Assembly (NCBI RefSeq): GCF_964355755.1
Contig: NC_092676.1
Span: forward strand, 4,136,288-4,200,287
Reading direction: 5' to 3'
From: Antedon mediterranea
Lineage: Eukaryota > Echinodermata > Crinoidea > Comatulida > Antedonidae
DNA length: 64,000 nucleotides
The notes beneath the pieces were generated by a model. The model did no database searches. It had not been told where the DNA came from and worked only from the letters and a program-made list of their open reading frames with translations. The position numbers and the translations under genes are program-made. This document shows positions 9,801 through 19,161 of this stretch, in pieces. Each line of letters begins with the position of its first letter. Position 1 is the stretch's first letter.

Positions 9801-12513
9801 AAGTATAGGTTTAGGCCTAAAAGCTATTTCTACTAGGATGTAACGCAAGAATGTGAGTGAGTTGACCAATCACAAGCGACAGTTAGGATGATCCATCGCG
9901 TCGTGATTGGTCAAATTACATATGTTGTGCTCACGTCCCTGCGTTCCATCCAAGTAGGAACCAAGTGTATGATATTAATATTAATAATAATTCAAAATTA
10001 TTGTTCAATTTTGCATTAAGGGTTTTATTTTAGGATTTTAGCATATCACTTTTAAACCTTTTTGTATTTGCAACAATTTCTATTTTTTCCTTGTGTTTTT
10101 TAACTTCTAGTACATTGTATGGTATATTGTATCAACTGCACATATATTAAATTGTGTGTTTATTTTTGTGCTATAATTATGATTTTTTTTTAATATAATT
10201 TATTTTTCTTTTTTTTTTTAATTTCTTTTCTAATGGTCTTTTAAGAATGTTTATAAGTGTTTAGTTGTCAAATATTTAAATTTCTTTGATGTGACAGGGA
10301 TGGGTGGGTGAAAACATTCTAAAATAGTATTATTTGTGTGCCTCTCTTGTTGAGAAATGGATTCTTTGCAGCTGTGCAAACTACTTTAATTATTACCTCT
10401 AGTGCATGGAAGGAATGGACCTATTCTCATTCCTCAGCAATATCTGCACATATTGTGTATAAATAATAATAATCATTTTTTCAGTTATTGTGTGTGATCA
10501 TATTAATTTTATATCGAATATAATAATTTGTTAAGCCTTGAAAATAATCCTTTTTTTTTACTGTACTTTTAATCTTTCCTTTGTAATATTGAATATAAAT
10601 AAATTGATGTTAATATTAGTTCAAAGATGATTTTAGTGAAATATTCAAGCATATTCAATTGCTTGTTTTTTACATTTTGTAGATGAAAATCCAGTACTGA
10701 ATAAGATAAGGCAATATGATATAATGATAATATTACTAAAAATTATTTTTAAATTAATATTTTAATGTTTACTAAACCATTTAACATCATGTAAAATAAA
10801 ATTACAAGTCATCTACCACAAAAACTACTTTATATTCTACTAGTGCTTCTATTGTTACAATTACTTTCAGTTTGTTTTTTAATCAAAATTAGTTTACTCG
10901 TATTTGGTACGTTCCATTGTTGTTGCAGGGAGGTCAGCCAGCTGATTGGAGATCAGGAGCTTTTTCTGGACAGTTTGTGGCACCTAATCAACAAATGGTA
11001 TGTCTCCTAAATAATTTCTAAATTCACAGTTTTGTAGATATAACAAAATAATAATAATTAATATATATCTTATTTCCTATATTCCTTTTGTTATGTAAAC
11101 GTATTTGTACAATAAAGTTAAAATGATTCAAAAGCCTCCCTTCGTTTGTTATTGAATAAAGTTTGACAATACCAATCAATTCAACATAACAAAATAGATA
11201 AATTTATACAAATAGTGTTCATGATTTTAAAGTTATGTTGACACAAATATTTGTCCTGCACTGCCCCGCATTGAGTGCATTACAATGATGTGCCATTTTG
11301 TAGAAAGTTGCGGGACATTGCATGAAATACATGCCCAAACATCAATATTTACGCCTGCATTTATATTCCTGAATTGTGCAATAATACGCACCATGGTTGC
11401 AGCCGTGCATGTTATTGTGGGAAATGACACGCATTTCACGACTAGTTCATGACATGTGGTATAATAATTTGTGCATACTTTACGCTGGTTTTTTAGGTAA
11501 TAGGTTGCCCATGACCATGTGACCTATAGGGTACTATTTGTGACAATGTAACATTATATGGCACAACATTGAATGTAAAACAGTGTGGGCGAAAATGTGT
11601 GATAGTGAATCAGGACCTAACTAATCACTATAACAAGTGTTGATTACTTCATTATTTTAGGGAATGAGAACAGGTATGGCATACAATGCAGCAGGAGCAC
11701 AGCAAATACATAGACCACCAACACAGCAAAATACAGATCCATTTGTAAGTACGGAAGTCACCCACAGAGCACTACATAAGTAAGCGCCACAGTCCAGTAA
11801 GCGCCGCAGTCCAGTAAGCTCTGCAGTCCAGAAAGCTCTGCAGTCCAGTAAGCGCTGCAGTCTAGTAAACGCCACAGTCTAGTAAGCGCCGCAGTCTAGT
11901 AAGCGCCACAGTCTAGTAAGCGCCACAGTCCAGTAAGCGGCACAGTCCAGTAAGCGCCTCAGTTCAGTAAGCGCCGCAGTCCAGTAAGCGACGCAGTCCA
12001 GTAAGCACCACAGTTCAGTAATCGCAACAGTCCAGTAAGCGCCACAGTTCAGTAAGCACAACAGTCCAGTAAGCGCCACAGTGCAGTACGCACCACACAA
12101 GTAAGCAGTCATGCCAGTAAGCACCGCAGTCTTGTAAACGCCATAGTCTAGTAAGCGCCGCAGTCCAGTAAGCGCCTCAGTTCAGTAAGCGCCGCAGTTC
12201 AGTAATCGCAACAGTCCAATAAGCGCCACAGTTCAGAAAGCGCAACAGTCCAGTACGCACCACACAAGTAAGCGCCACAGTCCACAAAGTGCCACCGTCC
12301 AGTAAGCTCCTCAGTCTAGTAAACTCCGCAGTCCAGTAAGGCACAACAAATTCAAAGCTTATTAAAATTGACAATTTTATTTTTTCTTAAGCAATTATTT
12401 ACTAATTATTATATGCTGTAGATTTGTATAAAATCTTTGATTCAATTTTGATGAAGTGAGAAATAAATTTATTTCTACTATAATTTTTTTTATATTTGCA
12501 GGGAAGTCTGTGA
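735..12513 (+). CDS. PICALM: PICALM/AP180-type clathrin assembly protein, 3' half of gene (join of exons)
   Basis: Proteins of this family bind PtdIns(4,5)P2 through an N-terminal ANTH domain and recruit clathrin and AP-2 to forming endocytic vesicles. Only the disordered C-terminal tail is here; the ANTH domain would lie upstream of the window. The joined exons are 735-897, 3276-3390, possibly 6828-6857, 10929-10997, 11661-11744 and 12502-12513. The diagnostic features are an ELLGEVM block, an acidic DIDSTLAHLATNL segment matching the family's DLDSSLANLVGNL, a TGGANW segment matching TGGSNW, a Q/P/M-rich tail, and the final DPFGSL. The DPF is a typical AP-2 appendage ligand. The split codon between the first two exons completes as Lys, and all later junctions are phase 0. 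The gene is inferred to be a single PICALM/AP180 orthologue, as is usual in invertebrates; I cannot separate PICALM from SNAP91 from this tail. Confidence 0.85.
1221..2387. repeat. 90-bp minisatellite, 13 near-identical copies
   Basis: The unit contains the marker CATCCTATCCAAGCAATC, which recurs every 90 bp exactly (1261, 1351, 1441 and so on). There are only a few substitutions, such as CTACAA/CTATAA and one TTCTC/TTCCC. Because 90 is a multiple of three, one frame stays open for 273 codons. That frame is an artefact inside an intron. Confidence 0.95.
2530..2880. repeat. Degenerate array of TTGATTGG (inverted CCAAT) motifs, first copy
   Basis: Short units of about 30-50 bp each carry TTGATTGGTTG or a close variant, with A-rich spacers such as ACAAAATTAAAGA. 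A related array occurs at 4745-5045 in the next intron. Both are preceded by a common AATGAATATTTTAGT block (near 2471 and 4670), so they look like two copies of one dispersed repeat. Confidence 0.6.
3276..3390 (+). CDS. PICALM: PICALM-like exon B
   Basis: The acceptor is TTTTCAG (ends 3275) and the donor GTAAGA (starts 3391). The first base completes a Lys codon begun in the exon ending at 897, then 38 codons follow and the exon ends in phase 0. The peptide includes DHQWTKNPSKNMKTGGANW, matching the family's NW...KKLTGGSNWQP region, and a Thr/Gln-rich stretch ending QQYM. Confidence 0.88.
3467..3910. mobile_element. Outer MITE with terminal inverted repeats, disrupted by a second palindromic element
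   Basis: The left end, CTTAAGCTCTGTCTACACTA, is matched on the opposite strand by the right end, with the TACACTATCAA/CACACTATCAA core. No coding capacity is visible. The middle is occupied by the foldback element at 3539-3829. Confidence 0.7.
3539..3829. mobile_element. Inner foldback MITE of 291 bp
   Basis: The ends TTAAAGGACAACTTTCCCGA and its near-perfect inverted partner form long arms with further inverted pairing inward (CGTATTAGGGA with TCCCTAATACG, and GATATTGC with GCGATATC). It is flanked by a 15-bp direct repeat, AAATATGGTAGTGAT, at 3522-3536 and 3828-3842. A 64-codon frame inside is a by-product of the palindrome. Confidence 0.75.
4141..4275 (-). mobile_element. Probable 3' end of a LINE or SINE, inverted
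   Basis: Starts with an ATAATAATAAATACTTTATTT stretch that reads on the minus strand as AAATAAAGT followed by an (ATT)n-type tail. That resembles the LINE tails at 21375 and 22299. No open frame is present, and the 5' boundary is not visible. Confidence 0.35.
4745..5045. repeat. Degenerate array of TTGATTGG (inverted CCAAT) motifs, second copy
   Basis: At least eight GTTGATTGG-type motifs are spaced about 25-50 bp apart with ACAAAG/AAAGACAG spacers. The structure is the same as at 2530-2880, in the neighbouring intron. Confidence 0.6.
5255..5645. repeat. Imperfect ATC/CAT trinucleotide repeat tract
   Basis: A long run of ATCATC, CACCATCATTG and TTGTCATC units. The minus-strand frame of Met and Thr codons here is a repeat artefact. 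Confidence 0.9.
5670..6060 (+). repeat. Diverged copy of the dispersed repeat also found at 15534-18374
   Basis: Shared features are a CAAATTGCAACA block, ATATCCAAA..TACC, an AAAATGGCTGCCATTT block and the TCTCTTAA..CC motif followed by an ATAAATGTGA-type block. It is more degenerate than the 15.5-kb copy and has no clear ends. Confidence 0.5.
6828..6857 (+). CDS. PICALM: Possible PICALM-like 30-nt exon C
   Basis: A pyrimidine-rich stretch and CTTAAAG acceptor precede ten phase-0 codons (EGIQSQPPKL) and a strong GTAAGT donor. It fits the phase-0 gap between exons B and D, so it could be included or skipped without changing frame. The homologous position in the family is variable, so the assignment rests only on splice sites and phase. 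Confidence 0.4.
7155..7436. repeat. Tandem repeat of about 29-31 bp
   Basis: About nine to ten copies of GAACTCCTATCTCATAA joined by GGGTAACATACT, with length changes (ATTAGGGGT, AAAGTG) between copies. Confidence 0.9.
8043..8285 (+). mobile_element. 5'-truncated SINE related to the full copy at 37316
   Basis: Shares the body of the 37.3-kb SINE: a GTAAACTGTAGGTC block, a GTGTACACTTTAAA block, CATCTTTCGAGACGAGTAGG, GGTGTACTAGT..CACAGCCACTG, and the ending CACAGTATAAA. The tRNA-like head is missing, and a segment of about 40 bp with CCCGGTGTACTAGT and GTGAGTAGGCTAC is duplicated. Confidence 0.7.
9827..9962. mobile_element. Short palindromic MITE (136 bp)
   Basis: The left arm (TTCTACTAGGATGTAACGCA, then TTGACCAATCAC) pairs with the right arm (GTGATTGGTCAA, then GCGTTCCATCCAAGTAGGAA). 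It has no coding capacity. The element at 14132-14255 has the same plan. Confidence 0.7.
10929..10997 (+). CDS. PICALM: PICALM-like exon D
   Basis: The acceptor is TTGCAG (ends 10928) and the donor GTATGT (starts 10998). There are 23 codons in phase 0 on both sides, reading GGQPADWRSGAFSGQF then VAPNQQM. The composition is G/Q/P-rich, as expected of the disordered AP180/PICALM tail. Confidence 0.8.
11661..11744 (+). CDS. PICALM: PICALM-like exon E
   Basis: The acceptor is ATTTTAG (ends 11660) and the donor GTAAGT (starts 11745). There are 28 codons, phase 0 on both sides, opening GMRTGMAYN and closing NTDPF. The DPF is continued by the next exon to DPFGSL. Confidence 0.82.
11780..12342. repeat. 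17-bp GC-rich minisatellite directly after exon E
   Basis: About 33 variant copies of CAGTCCAGTAAGCGCCA. Because 17 is not a multiple of three, the minus-strand frames seen here are broken by unit variation and are not genes. The array contains many CAG/CTG-like triplets and TTACTGGAC on the reverse strand. Confidence 0.9.
12502..12513 (+). CDS. PICALM: PICALM-like terminal coding exon (GSL-stop)
   Basis: The acceptor TTTGCAG ends at 12501, followed by GGA AGT CTG TGA in phase 0. Joined to exon E this gives DPFGSL-stop, a plausible C-terminal AP-2 or clathrin-adaptor binding end. It is a very short coding exon, but the acceptor is strong and phase agrees. Confidence 0.7.
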   Translation, partial: GSL

Positions 12514-13097
12514 AGCTAACTGTGATAAATAAAGATATATATATATATATATATACACAAGTTAGCTCTTTTAAGAACTAGACATATTCATCTGAAAAAG
12601 AAGAAAATATAAAGATATTTAATCATTGCGACATTCAAAATATCAGAAATATCATAATTTACAGGATGTAGCAAAATGGTTTTTAGTTAATAATATTTGT
12701 TACCAATGAATTATAAAAATTGTAATTGTCACCCAAAATCATTGTTTTCCTGACACATTTTCAGGGGAGGAAATATATCTTGAAACAACATATATTAAAT
12801 CATTTTATAAAGATAGAGTTACAATTAATTTAATGTGAACAATTAAAATTGTAATTGAGTTGTTTAAATATCTGAGAGAAATCCTCCTTTTGTCGATCAT
12901 GCTAGTAATTCTGTAGAAAGTGAGTTTATATTTTTTATCTGGAGATGTGAATTACATTGTATATTATATAATTTTGTTATATAAAATGTTGGTTTATAGA
13001 TCAACAAATTATTCGTGTGTTTATACTATGATGCTAACACGATACATTGTGAAATGGAAATATGAATACATGTAACAAATATGTATTTCATAATAAA
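12514..13097 (+). other. PICALM: Putative 3' UTR of the PICALM-like gene
   Basis: AT-rich and without open frames. A first AATAAA lies at 12528, probably too close to the stop and next to a (TA)n run. Another at 13092 is a more likely poly(A) signal. The end is inferred. Confidence 0.4.
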
Positions 13098-13099
13098 TG

Positions 13100-14131
13100 A
13101 AAGAGTAAAACTAAAACATAAATGCATTTATTTAATTAATTTGTTTTTCATATTAAAATGAAATTAAAATTAAAGAGATACATACATTTGATAAATTTGT
13201 ATTTCATAACAAATGAAATATAGTATAATTACAATATTAAAGGGACAACGTTAGGATCCAAGAAAGTGTCCCTTTAATTTGGGGTGTCCCCTAAATAGGG
13301 GTGTCCCAAAGAAGGGGTTCATACTTTATGTATATACATTAAATCATATAAGGAATAGCCAACGTCTCTCATACAGTTGTTATTTTTTTGTTATGGTCAT
13401 AGTATAAACACATTTTAGGAATTAAATTTTCATTTTTTTTAAAGTAATTCCGAAAATCTTTATTTTATTTATTTCTGATTCTTCATATTTCTTGTTTAAT
13501 TGCTGCCATTGTTTTTAAAACATGAACCAAATACTTTGCCACCTGCAATACTGACCACATGTGCTCAATATGACCCCAAGTGACCCCATATTAATTAGTA
13601 AATTCAGTAACTGATTCATAATTGCAGAATAATTAACAGTTTTTTGTAACGAGCAATAGACGGGTTACAAACAATTATTTGTTTATGAAACTTATATATA
13701 AAGAAAATTATCAATTTTTCCTTTGGTCCTATATTTTTATTTTTGTTATTATATGTTTTTGTTTATTATAATAATATATAATTATAAATGTATAATATTA
13801 CTGTACTAAGACTATAAACATGTTTAGTATAATAGTATTGCATGCTATGTTGAACTCTATCCGTGTTTATATACAAGTATGTGTACCACTTATACAATAG
13901 ACTATATGTTCAAACATTGTTGTTATGCCTTCATTTTTTGTAGACATATGGCTACTGATTTATCTGAATAAGACAATTGAACAGACTAGGTGTTTTTATA
14001 GACCTGGTTCACGCTAGAAATTTGTATGGAGTCATGATTCACACTAGAGAGTTGTTATCGGGAGCTAACTAATCGTGTCAGTCTGTGTAAGAAATTATCG
14101 ATCTTATAGGGCGATCTCAATTTTCATGCTT
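13100..14131. other. Intergenic AT-rich sequence, no gene seen
   Basis: Contains a small repeat remnant at about 13240-13315 (AGGGACAACGTTAGGATCC and GGGGTGTCCC blocks). It holds no supported coding or RNA gene. Confidence 0.6.
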
Positions 14132-14255
14132 GGTTCCCACTCGAGGCGCAACACAAGGACGTAACGCAACGTAAGTGATTTGACCAATCACAAGCGATGG
14201 ATTATTCGAACTGTCGATTGGTTAACTCGCTTGCTGTGTGCCTCTAGTGTAAACC
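14132..14255. mobile_element. Short palindromic MITE (124 bp), related to 9827-9962
   Basis: The left end GGTTCCCACTCGAGGCGCA pairs with the right end CCTCTAGTGTAAACC. Inside are TTGACCAATCAC and CGATTGGTTAA in inverted orientation, the same plan as the 9.8-kb copy. Confidence 0.6.
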
Positions 14256-15139
14256 AATAGTCGACTAATCAGAATCTGGTTGTTATTATTGGAAACCGAT
14301 TTTGATCAGCCCTAGTATGTATTGCAAATCAGGGTTACCGGTAAAATGACTTCAGTAATTTTATGCGTGTGAAGAGGGGATTTGATTTATGCCTGTGATT
14401 GGTGACCGGGTGTAAACAGAGCCTTGACAGTATGTTTAGCATAATTTACATTAAAGTGCGCAATATGTATTGCGAAAACTGTATAATTCACTCACTCTTT
14501 TCTCAATCAGAGTTAAATACAATCTTACAGATTGACTTGTCATTATATCAGATATCGCCCTGAGACCTAGCAAAGTTATATCGGAGTTATAATCGGATAT
14601 CCCGTAAGTGGTCACCTGCCGTACGCGGCCAGTTTTTCCGGTCCCGAGGGTGGTCGCTTACGGAATGTTCAACTGTATAGGCCTTATATTGTTATTGTCC
14701 AATTTTTTAAACGAATATTACATTTTGTTTGACGAAATTTGGCAATTAAACATTTTAGGTAGGCCTCTTTGGAAGGAAAAAAACGATAATATAATAGTAC
14801 TATATGCACATAATATTAAGGTATCATTGTCTTATGGAGTCATATAAGCAATTATGTCAACAAACAAAAAAAAATTAAATTAAAAAATTAAATTATGCCA
14901 TAATATTGTTATATATAAAAAATTCCATCTACTATAGTATAGCAATTTTCGAAAAATTGACATGCAATAAATGTCGACCCATTTTGACATTGCAGTGACG
15001 TGACATGCGCAGAATCGTATACGATTTCGACCTTTTTCTGTTTTTAGAAAAAGTCTGGAAAGTATGGAAATTACATGCATTTATAGAAATATTAGAGCAT
15101 ATTAAATGAAATTAAAAAACGCAATGTTTTGGGTGATTT

Positions 15140-15533
15140 TTTTGGTTACTATGACTCTAAGATGATGATAACGCAACATATGCGCATATATAGTAATATT
15201 ATTGCATAATTATTGAATTTTAAAGAGTCGATATTTTGGCTATTTTTTAAAAAATCCCTGTACTATAGTACACGGAAATTTTCGAAAAATGACAAAATTT
15301 CGACGCTTTTATTTGTTGACATACCTACAGTTAGTATGACTCTATAAAGATGATGATAACGCAATATAATATGTGCATATGGCAACATTATTGCATAATA
15401 ATTTAATTTCAAATAATCGATGTTTTGGCCATTTTTGAAAAAAGCCCTGTTTTCGAAAAATTACCAAATTTGGACCCTTTTATTTGTTGACATAACTAGT
15501 TACTATGACTCTATAAGATGATAACGCAATATT
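15140..15533. repeat. Tandem repeat of about 170-185 bp, left part
   Basis: Units start at about 15146, 15330 and 15500 with TACTATGACTCTA followed by GATGATAACGCAA, and end with a TTTTCGAAAAAT..TTTATTTGTTGACATA block. The third unit is cut by the transposon at 15534 and continues after it at 18375. Confidence 0.75.
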
Positions 15534-18374
15534 AGTCCAGTAAAGATAAGTCAAAAATAGGGTGAACCTAGAACAAATTGCAACAGAATTTGTTTTTGTT
15601 TTGTCTGGTAAATATGGTTCAAATGAATATCATATCCAAAGTTTACCAAAATCGGACATCGGGAAGTGGGTTAATTAGCATAAATTCAAAATGGCCGCCA
15701 TTTGCTATTTTGAAGCCTCATATCTCTCTAACGGTTGGATTTAGACCACCTAAGTGCATTACGAGTAGATATAAATGTGATATTAAACATTCTAATTAGC
15801 ATATTTAAATTTCCATATGACGTACTTATGACGTCATATGGTAGTTGTGACGTCATATATTATGTTATAACTGTTTAAATGACATTATACTATTCGAACA
15901 ATTTAGGGACTGCAAGAAAACATGTTTCTTGACATTCTCCTTGTTAAAATGAACATTATTTCCAAAGTTTACCAAAATCGGACGTCAGGAAGTGGGTTAA
16001 TTAGCATACATTCAAAATGGCCGCTATTTATCATACCATTTTGAAGCTCCATATCTCCTTAACGCTTGGTTTTAGACCACCTAAGTGCATTGAGAGTAGA
16101 TATAAATGTGATATTAAACTTTATAATTAGCATATTTAAATTGCCATATAACGTACCTATGATGTCATAAGACATATGACGTCATGTATTTTGTCACAAT
16201 AATGCTCAATTGGCATTATTCTAAGGGGAAAATATAGAAACCGAAAGGAAAAAATGATTTTAATCTCATGAAAATAGTAGAACATTTACCACATCCAGGT
16301 TAAGATCATGGGTATCAGAAGTTATTCGGCCACCCTTCACAACATGCAATAGAACATTCCAGTTAATTTTCTGCAACTGCAACTTTTTATAACTGCATAT
16401 ATATCTCATATATCTCATATATAATATTTAAAGAAATAGGATTCTTAATTAAGTAATGAGTCTGGGATTTAATAATTCGACCCCATCCTAAATATGGAGT
16501 TGGATCACAGTAAGTTTCCAATCCAAAGTACATACATAGAAAATGTAATGTTGGCGCCGTCAAAATACTTCCACCATACATGTAGGCACAGCAAGTCTAC
16601 TTCATTGGCTTTTCTGATGTCTTTTTAAATTTTGGACCAAACAGTTCTTGCTTAGAATAGAATGCATCCCCCTGTTTCTTTGCAAGTGCAGAGCATTACA
16701 AAGATGTTGCAAATTTGCTCCTTAAGATGTTTTCTTTAAGTACCAATTATTCCACTATTTTTTGCTTCTTCTGTCTTAAAACGCAATCGCTTTTTTTAAT
16801 TATGGCAAAGTAAGATATTTAATAGATCCCCATCTGCATTCAAAGTTTCTATTCCATTTTTCTGACATTTTTTGTCAAGGAAGTTGAATACTGTCTTGTC
16901 GAAAAATAAAATACTGTAATTAGTAGTGGCAAGTTTGAAAATTACTGTATTACCTTAACAACCCCTTTTTGGATTCCGTTGATGTGTATCTTTTAACTGA
17001 TGGTTCTTCATCCTAGTTAACACTAGGATGAAGTGTCCTTGTTATATGCTCATTGAATCTTGGAAACAGCATTCAAAAGATAAACATTATATAAAACATC
17101 ATAAACAGTTGTTGTCTCATAAATGATCGACACCAAACAGATGCAATGAAATAGCAAATTTGAAAGAGCAGAATGGAGATGCTGACTATACAGAAAACTA
17201 CAGTATGACATTTATCATTTTCATTTCAATTGAGATGAGTTTGTGGGAATGATGGGTTTGAATAGCCTGACCCACAATCAATCGCCTCATTACAATATTT
17301 TTTTTATTCCTTTACCAATTTAAAGAGATAAAGTTCTAAAAGATGTAGTTTTAGAAAACACAAAACAAGATGTGCGCTTGAGTACAAATCAGTTTCGGAA
17401 ATACAGTTGATGATCACCTTTCATACGGTTCTGTAGAATATCTATTTTCATAAGATTTTGTAAATGGAAACTTAATGATAAATTTCAATGGTTTTTACAT
17501 ATATATCTACTCGTAATGCACATAGGCTGTCTAAACCCAACCGCTAAGTAGATACAGGGCTTCAAAATGGTATTTTGAATTTATGCTATTATTGACCCTC
17601 TTGAAGTCTGATTTTGGTGAACTTAGGATATCATGTTCATTTCAACAGGAAATTGTTAGAAAATTGTTTTCCTGCAGTTTCTACATTTTTTAGCATGGGA
17701 TAATGCCATTTAAGCAGTTATAACATAATATATGACGTCACAACTACCTTATGACGTCATATTTACGTCATATGGTAATTTAAATGTGCTAATTGGGAAG
17801 TTTAATGTCACATTTATATCTACTCGCAATGCACTTTGGTGGTCTAAAACCACCATTAAGGAGATATAGGGCTTCAAAATGATATAGTAAATAGCGGCCA
17901 TTTTTAATTTATGCTAATTAACACACTTCTTGACGTCCGATTTTGGTCAACTTTGGAAATTATGTTCATTTCAACAAGGAGAATGTTAGGAAACTTGTTT
18001 TTCTGCAGTTTCTAAATTGTTCGCATAGTATAATGTCATTTAAGCATTTATAACATAATTTATGACGTCACAACTACCATATGACGTCATAGGTACGTCC
18101 TATGGAAATTTAAATATGCCAGTTAGAATGTTTAATATCACATTTATATCTACTCGTAATGCATATAGGTGGTCTAAATCCAACCGTTAAGGAGATATGG
18201 GGCTTTAAAATAGCAAATGGCGGCCATTTTGAATTTATGCTAATTAACCCACTTCCCGATGTCCGATTTTGGTAAACTTTGGATATGATGTTCATGTTCA
18301 CCATATCAACCAAATAAAATAAAAAAAAATTCTGTTGCAATTTGTTCTAGGTTCAACCATATTTTTACTGGACT
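15534..18374. mobile_element. 2.84-kb non-autonomous DNA transposon with long inverted ends
   Basis: The left terminus AGTCCAGTAAA and right terminus TTTACTGGACT are inverted repeats. Inward, a block of about 300 bp (CAAATTGCAACAGAATT, AAAATCGGAC, AAAATGGCCGCCATTT, TATGACGTCA) is repeated twice at each end in opposite orientation. The centre, about 16245-17480, has no recognisable transposase. Short frames at 15578 and 18110 (inverted copies of one another) are shadows of the repeat. Because it interrupts a tandem unit, the empty site can be read from the neighbouring units. Confidence 0.75.
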
Positions 18375-18545
18375 ATATATGCATATATGGCAATAGTATG
18401 GCATAATAATTGAATTTTAAATACAGTAGTCGATATTTTGGCCTGTACTAGTACAGGAATTTTTTCAGAAAATGGCAAAATTTCGAACCCTTTTAGTTTT
18501 CGACAAAAGTGTGTATTATGGCTCTATAAGTTGTTGCAAATAAAT
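18375..18545. repeat. Tandem repeat of about 180 bp, right part beyond the transposon
   Basis: Continues the interrupted unit (TATGCATATATGGCAATAG, then GTCGATATTTTGGCC, then TATGGCTCTATAAG). Confidence 0.65.
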
Positions 18546-18689
18546 TTTTTTTTTCTCTCTTTGGTTTGGTGTGTGCCTCTCTTCATATACATATACATAA
18601 GTAAATAAGGGTTAGTACACTACCAGTGTCTAACTAATACTCCTGATATATTCCCATTATATTCATTTTCTCATTTAGAATGTTCAATT

Positions 18690-18795
18690 CTTGCAAACAT
18701 TCTTAAACAATTACGTTACCTTCAATTATTAGAATATTGTTATGTGTTATGATATGGACTTTGTTCTGAAATAAAAGTGAATTGATTTGAATTGC
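18690..18795 (+). mobile_element. Possible LINE 3' tail fragment
   Basis: A TTCTGAAATAAAAGTGAATTGATTTGAATTG ending, with an AATAAA and short TTGAA-type repeats, resembles the tail of non-LTR elements. No coding part is attached. Confidence 0.3.
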
Positions 18796-19013
18796 ATTTA
18801 GCCTTTGTTCTAAAAAACCTTAGATAATAATCAATAGTACAATAGTCAATTCACATTCATTACTGTTTATCTTAAATCTATATATGTAATTGCTTATTCG
18901 AACAAAACAATTAAATATTAATATCAACTACTAACCAAAGTCATACACCTGGTGAACTGATTTATCTAAATTATTTAAAACTCTTTTGCAACAATACTAA
19001 AAGAAACAATATT

Positions 19014-19161
19014 ATGTCAAACGTTGAGATGACTTTGGGAGATAAAGTTTACTACGCACATCACGGTACTGAATTGCGTAAGAAGATGTTTGTCTTTAAA
19101 GTGGTAATAATATTGGTGGAGTTATCGTTTTCTAGTTGTGCTGATGTTGGTTCAAATTCTG
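19014..19161 (+). CDS. Candidate first exon (signal peptide) of the SRCR-LRR gene
   Basis: An open frame from ATG 19014, with a second in-frame ATG at 19086, ends at a GTATGA donor (19162) in phase 1. From 19086 the peptide starts MFVFK, then a hydrophobic core [13 protein letters not shown], then ADVGSNS. That is a good secretory signal with likely cleavage after the Ser/Cys/Ala stretch. The leftover G joins the first two bases (AC) of the SRCR exon at 36845 to give Asp, so the junction is in frame just upstream of the SRCR domain start (IRLVDG). The start at 19086 is preferred because the segment before it is charged. The intron would be 17.7 kb and full of repeats, so linkage is inferred from phase and from the lack of another signal exon nearer. 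Confidence 0.45.

Noticed and set aside
11657-12374. Three minus-strand frames of Leu/Cys/Ala repeats
   Set aside because: Translations of the 17-bp minisatellite.
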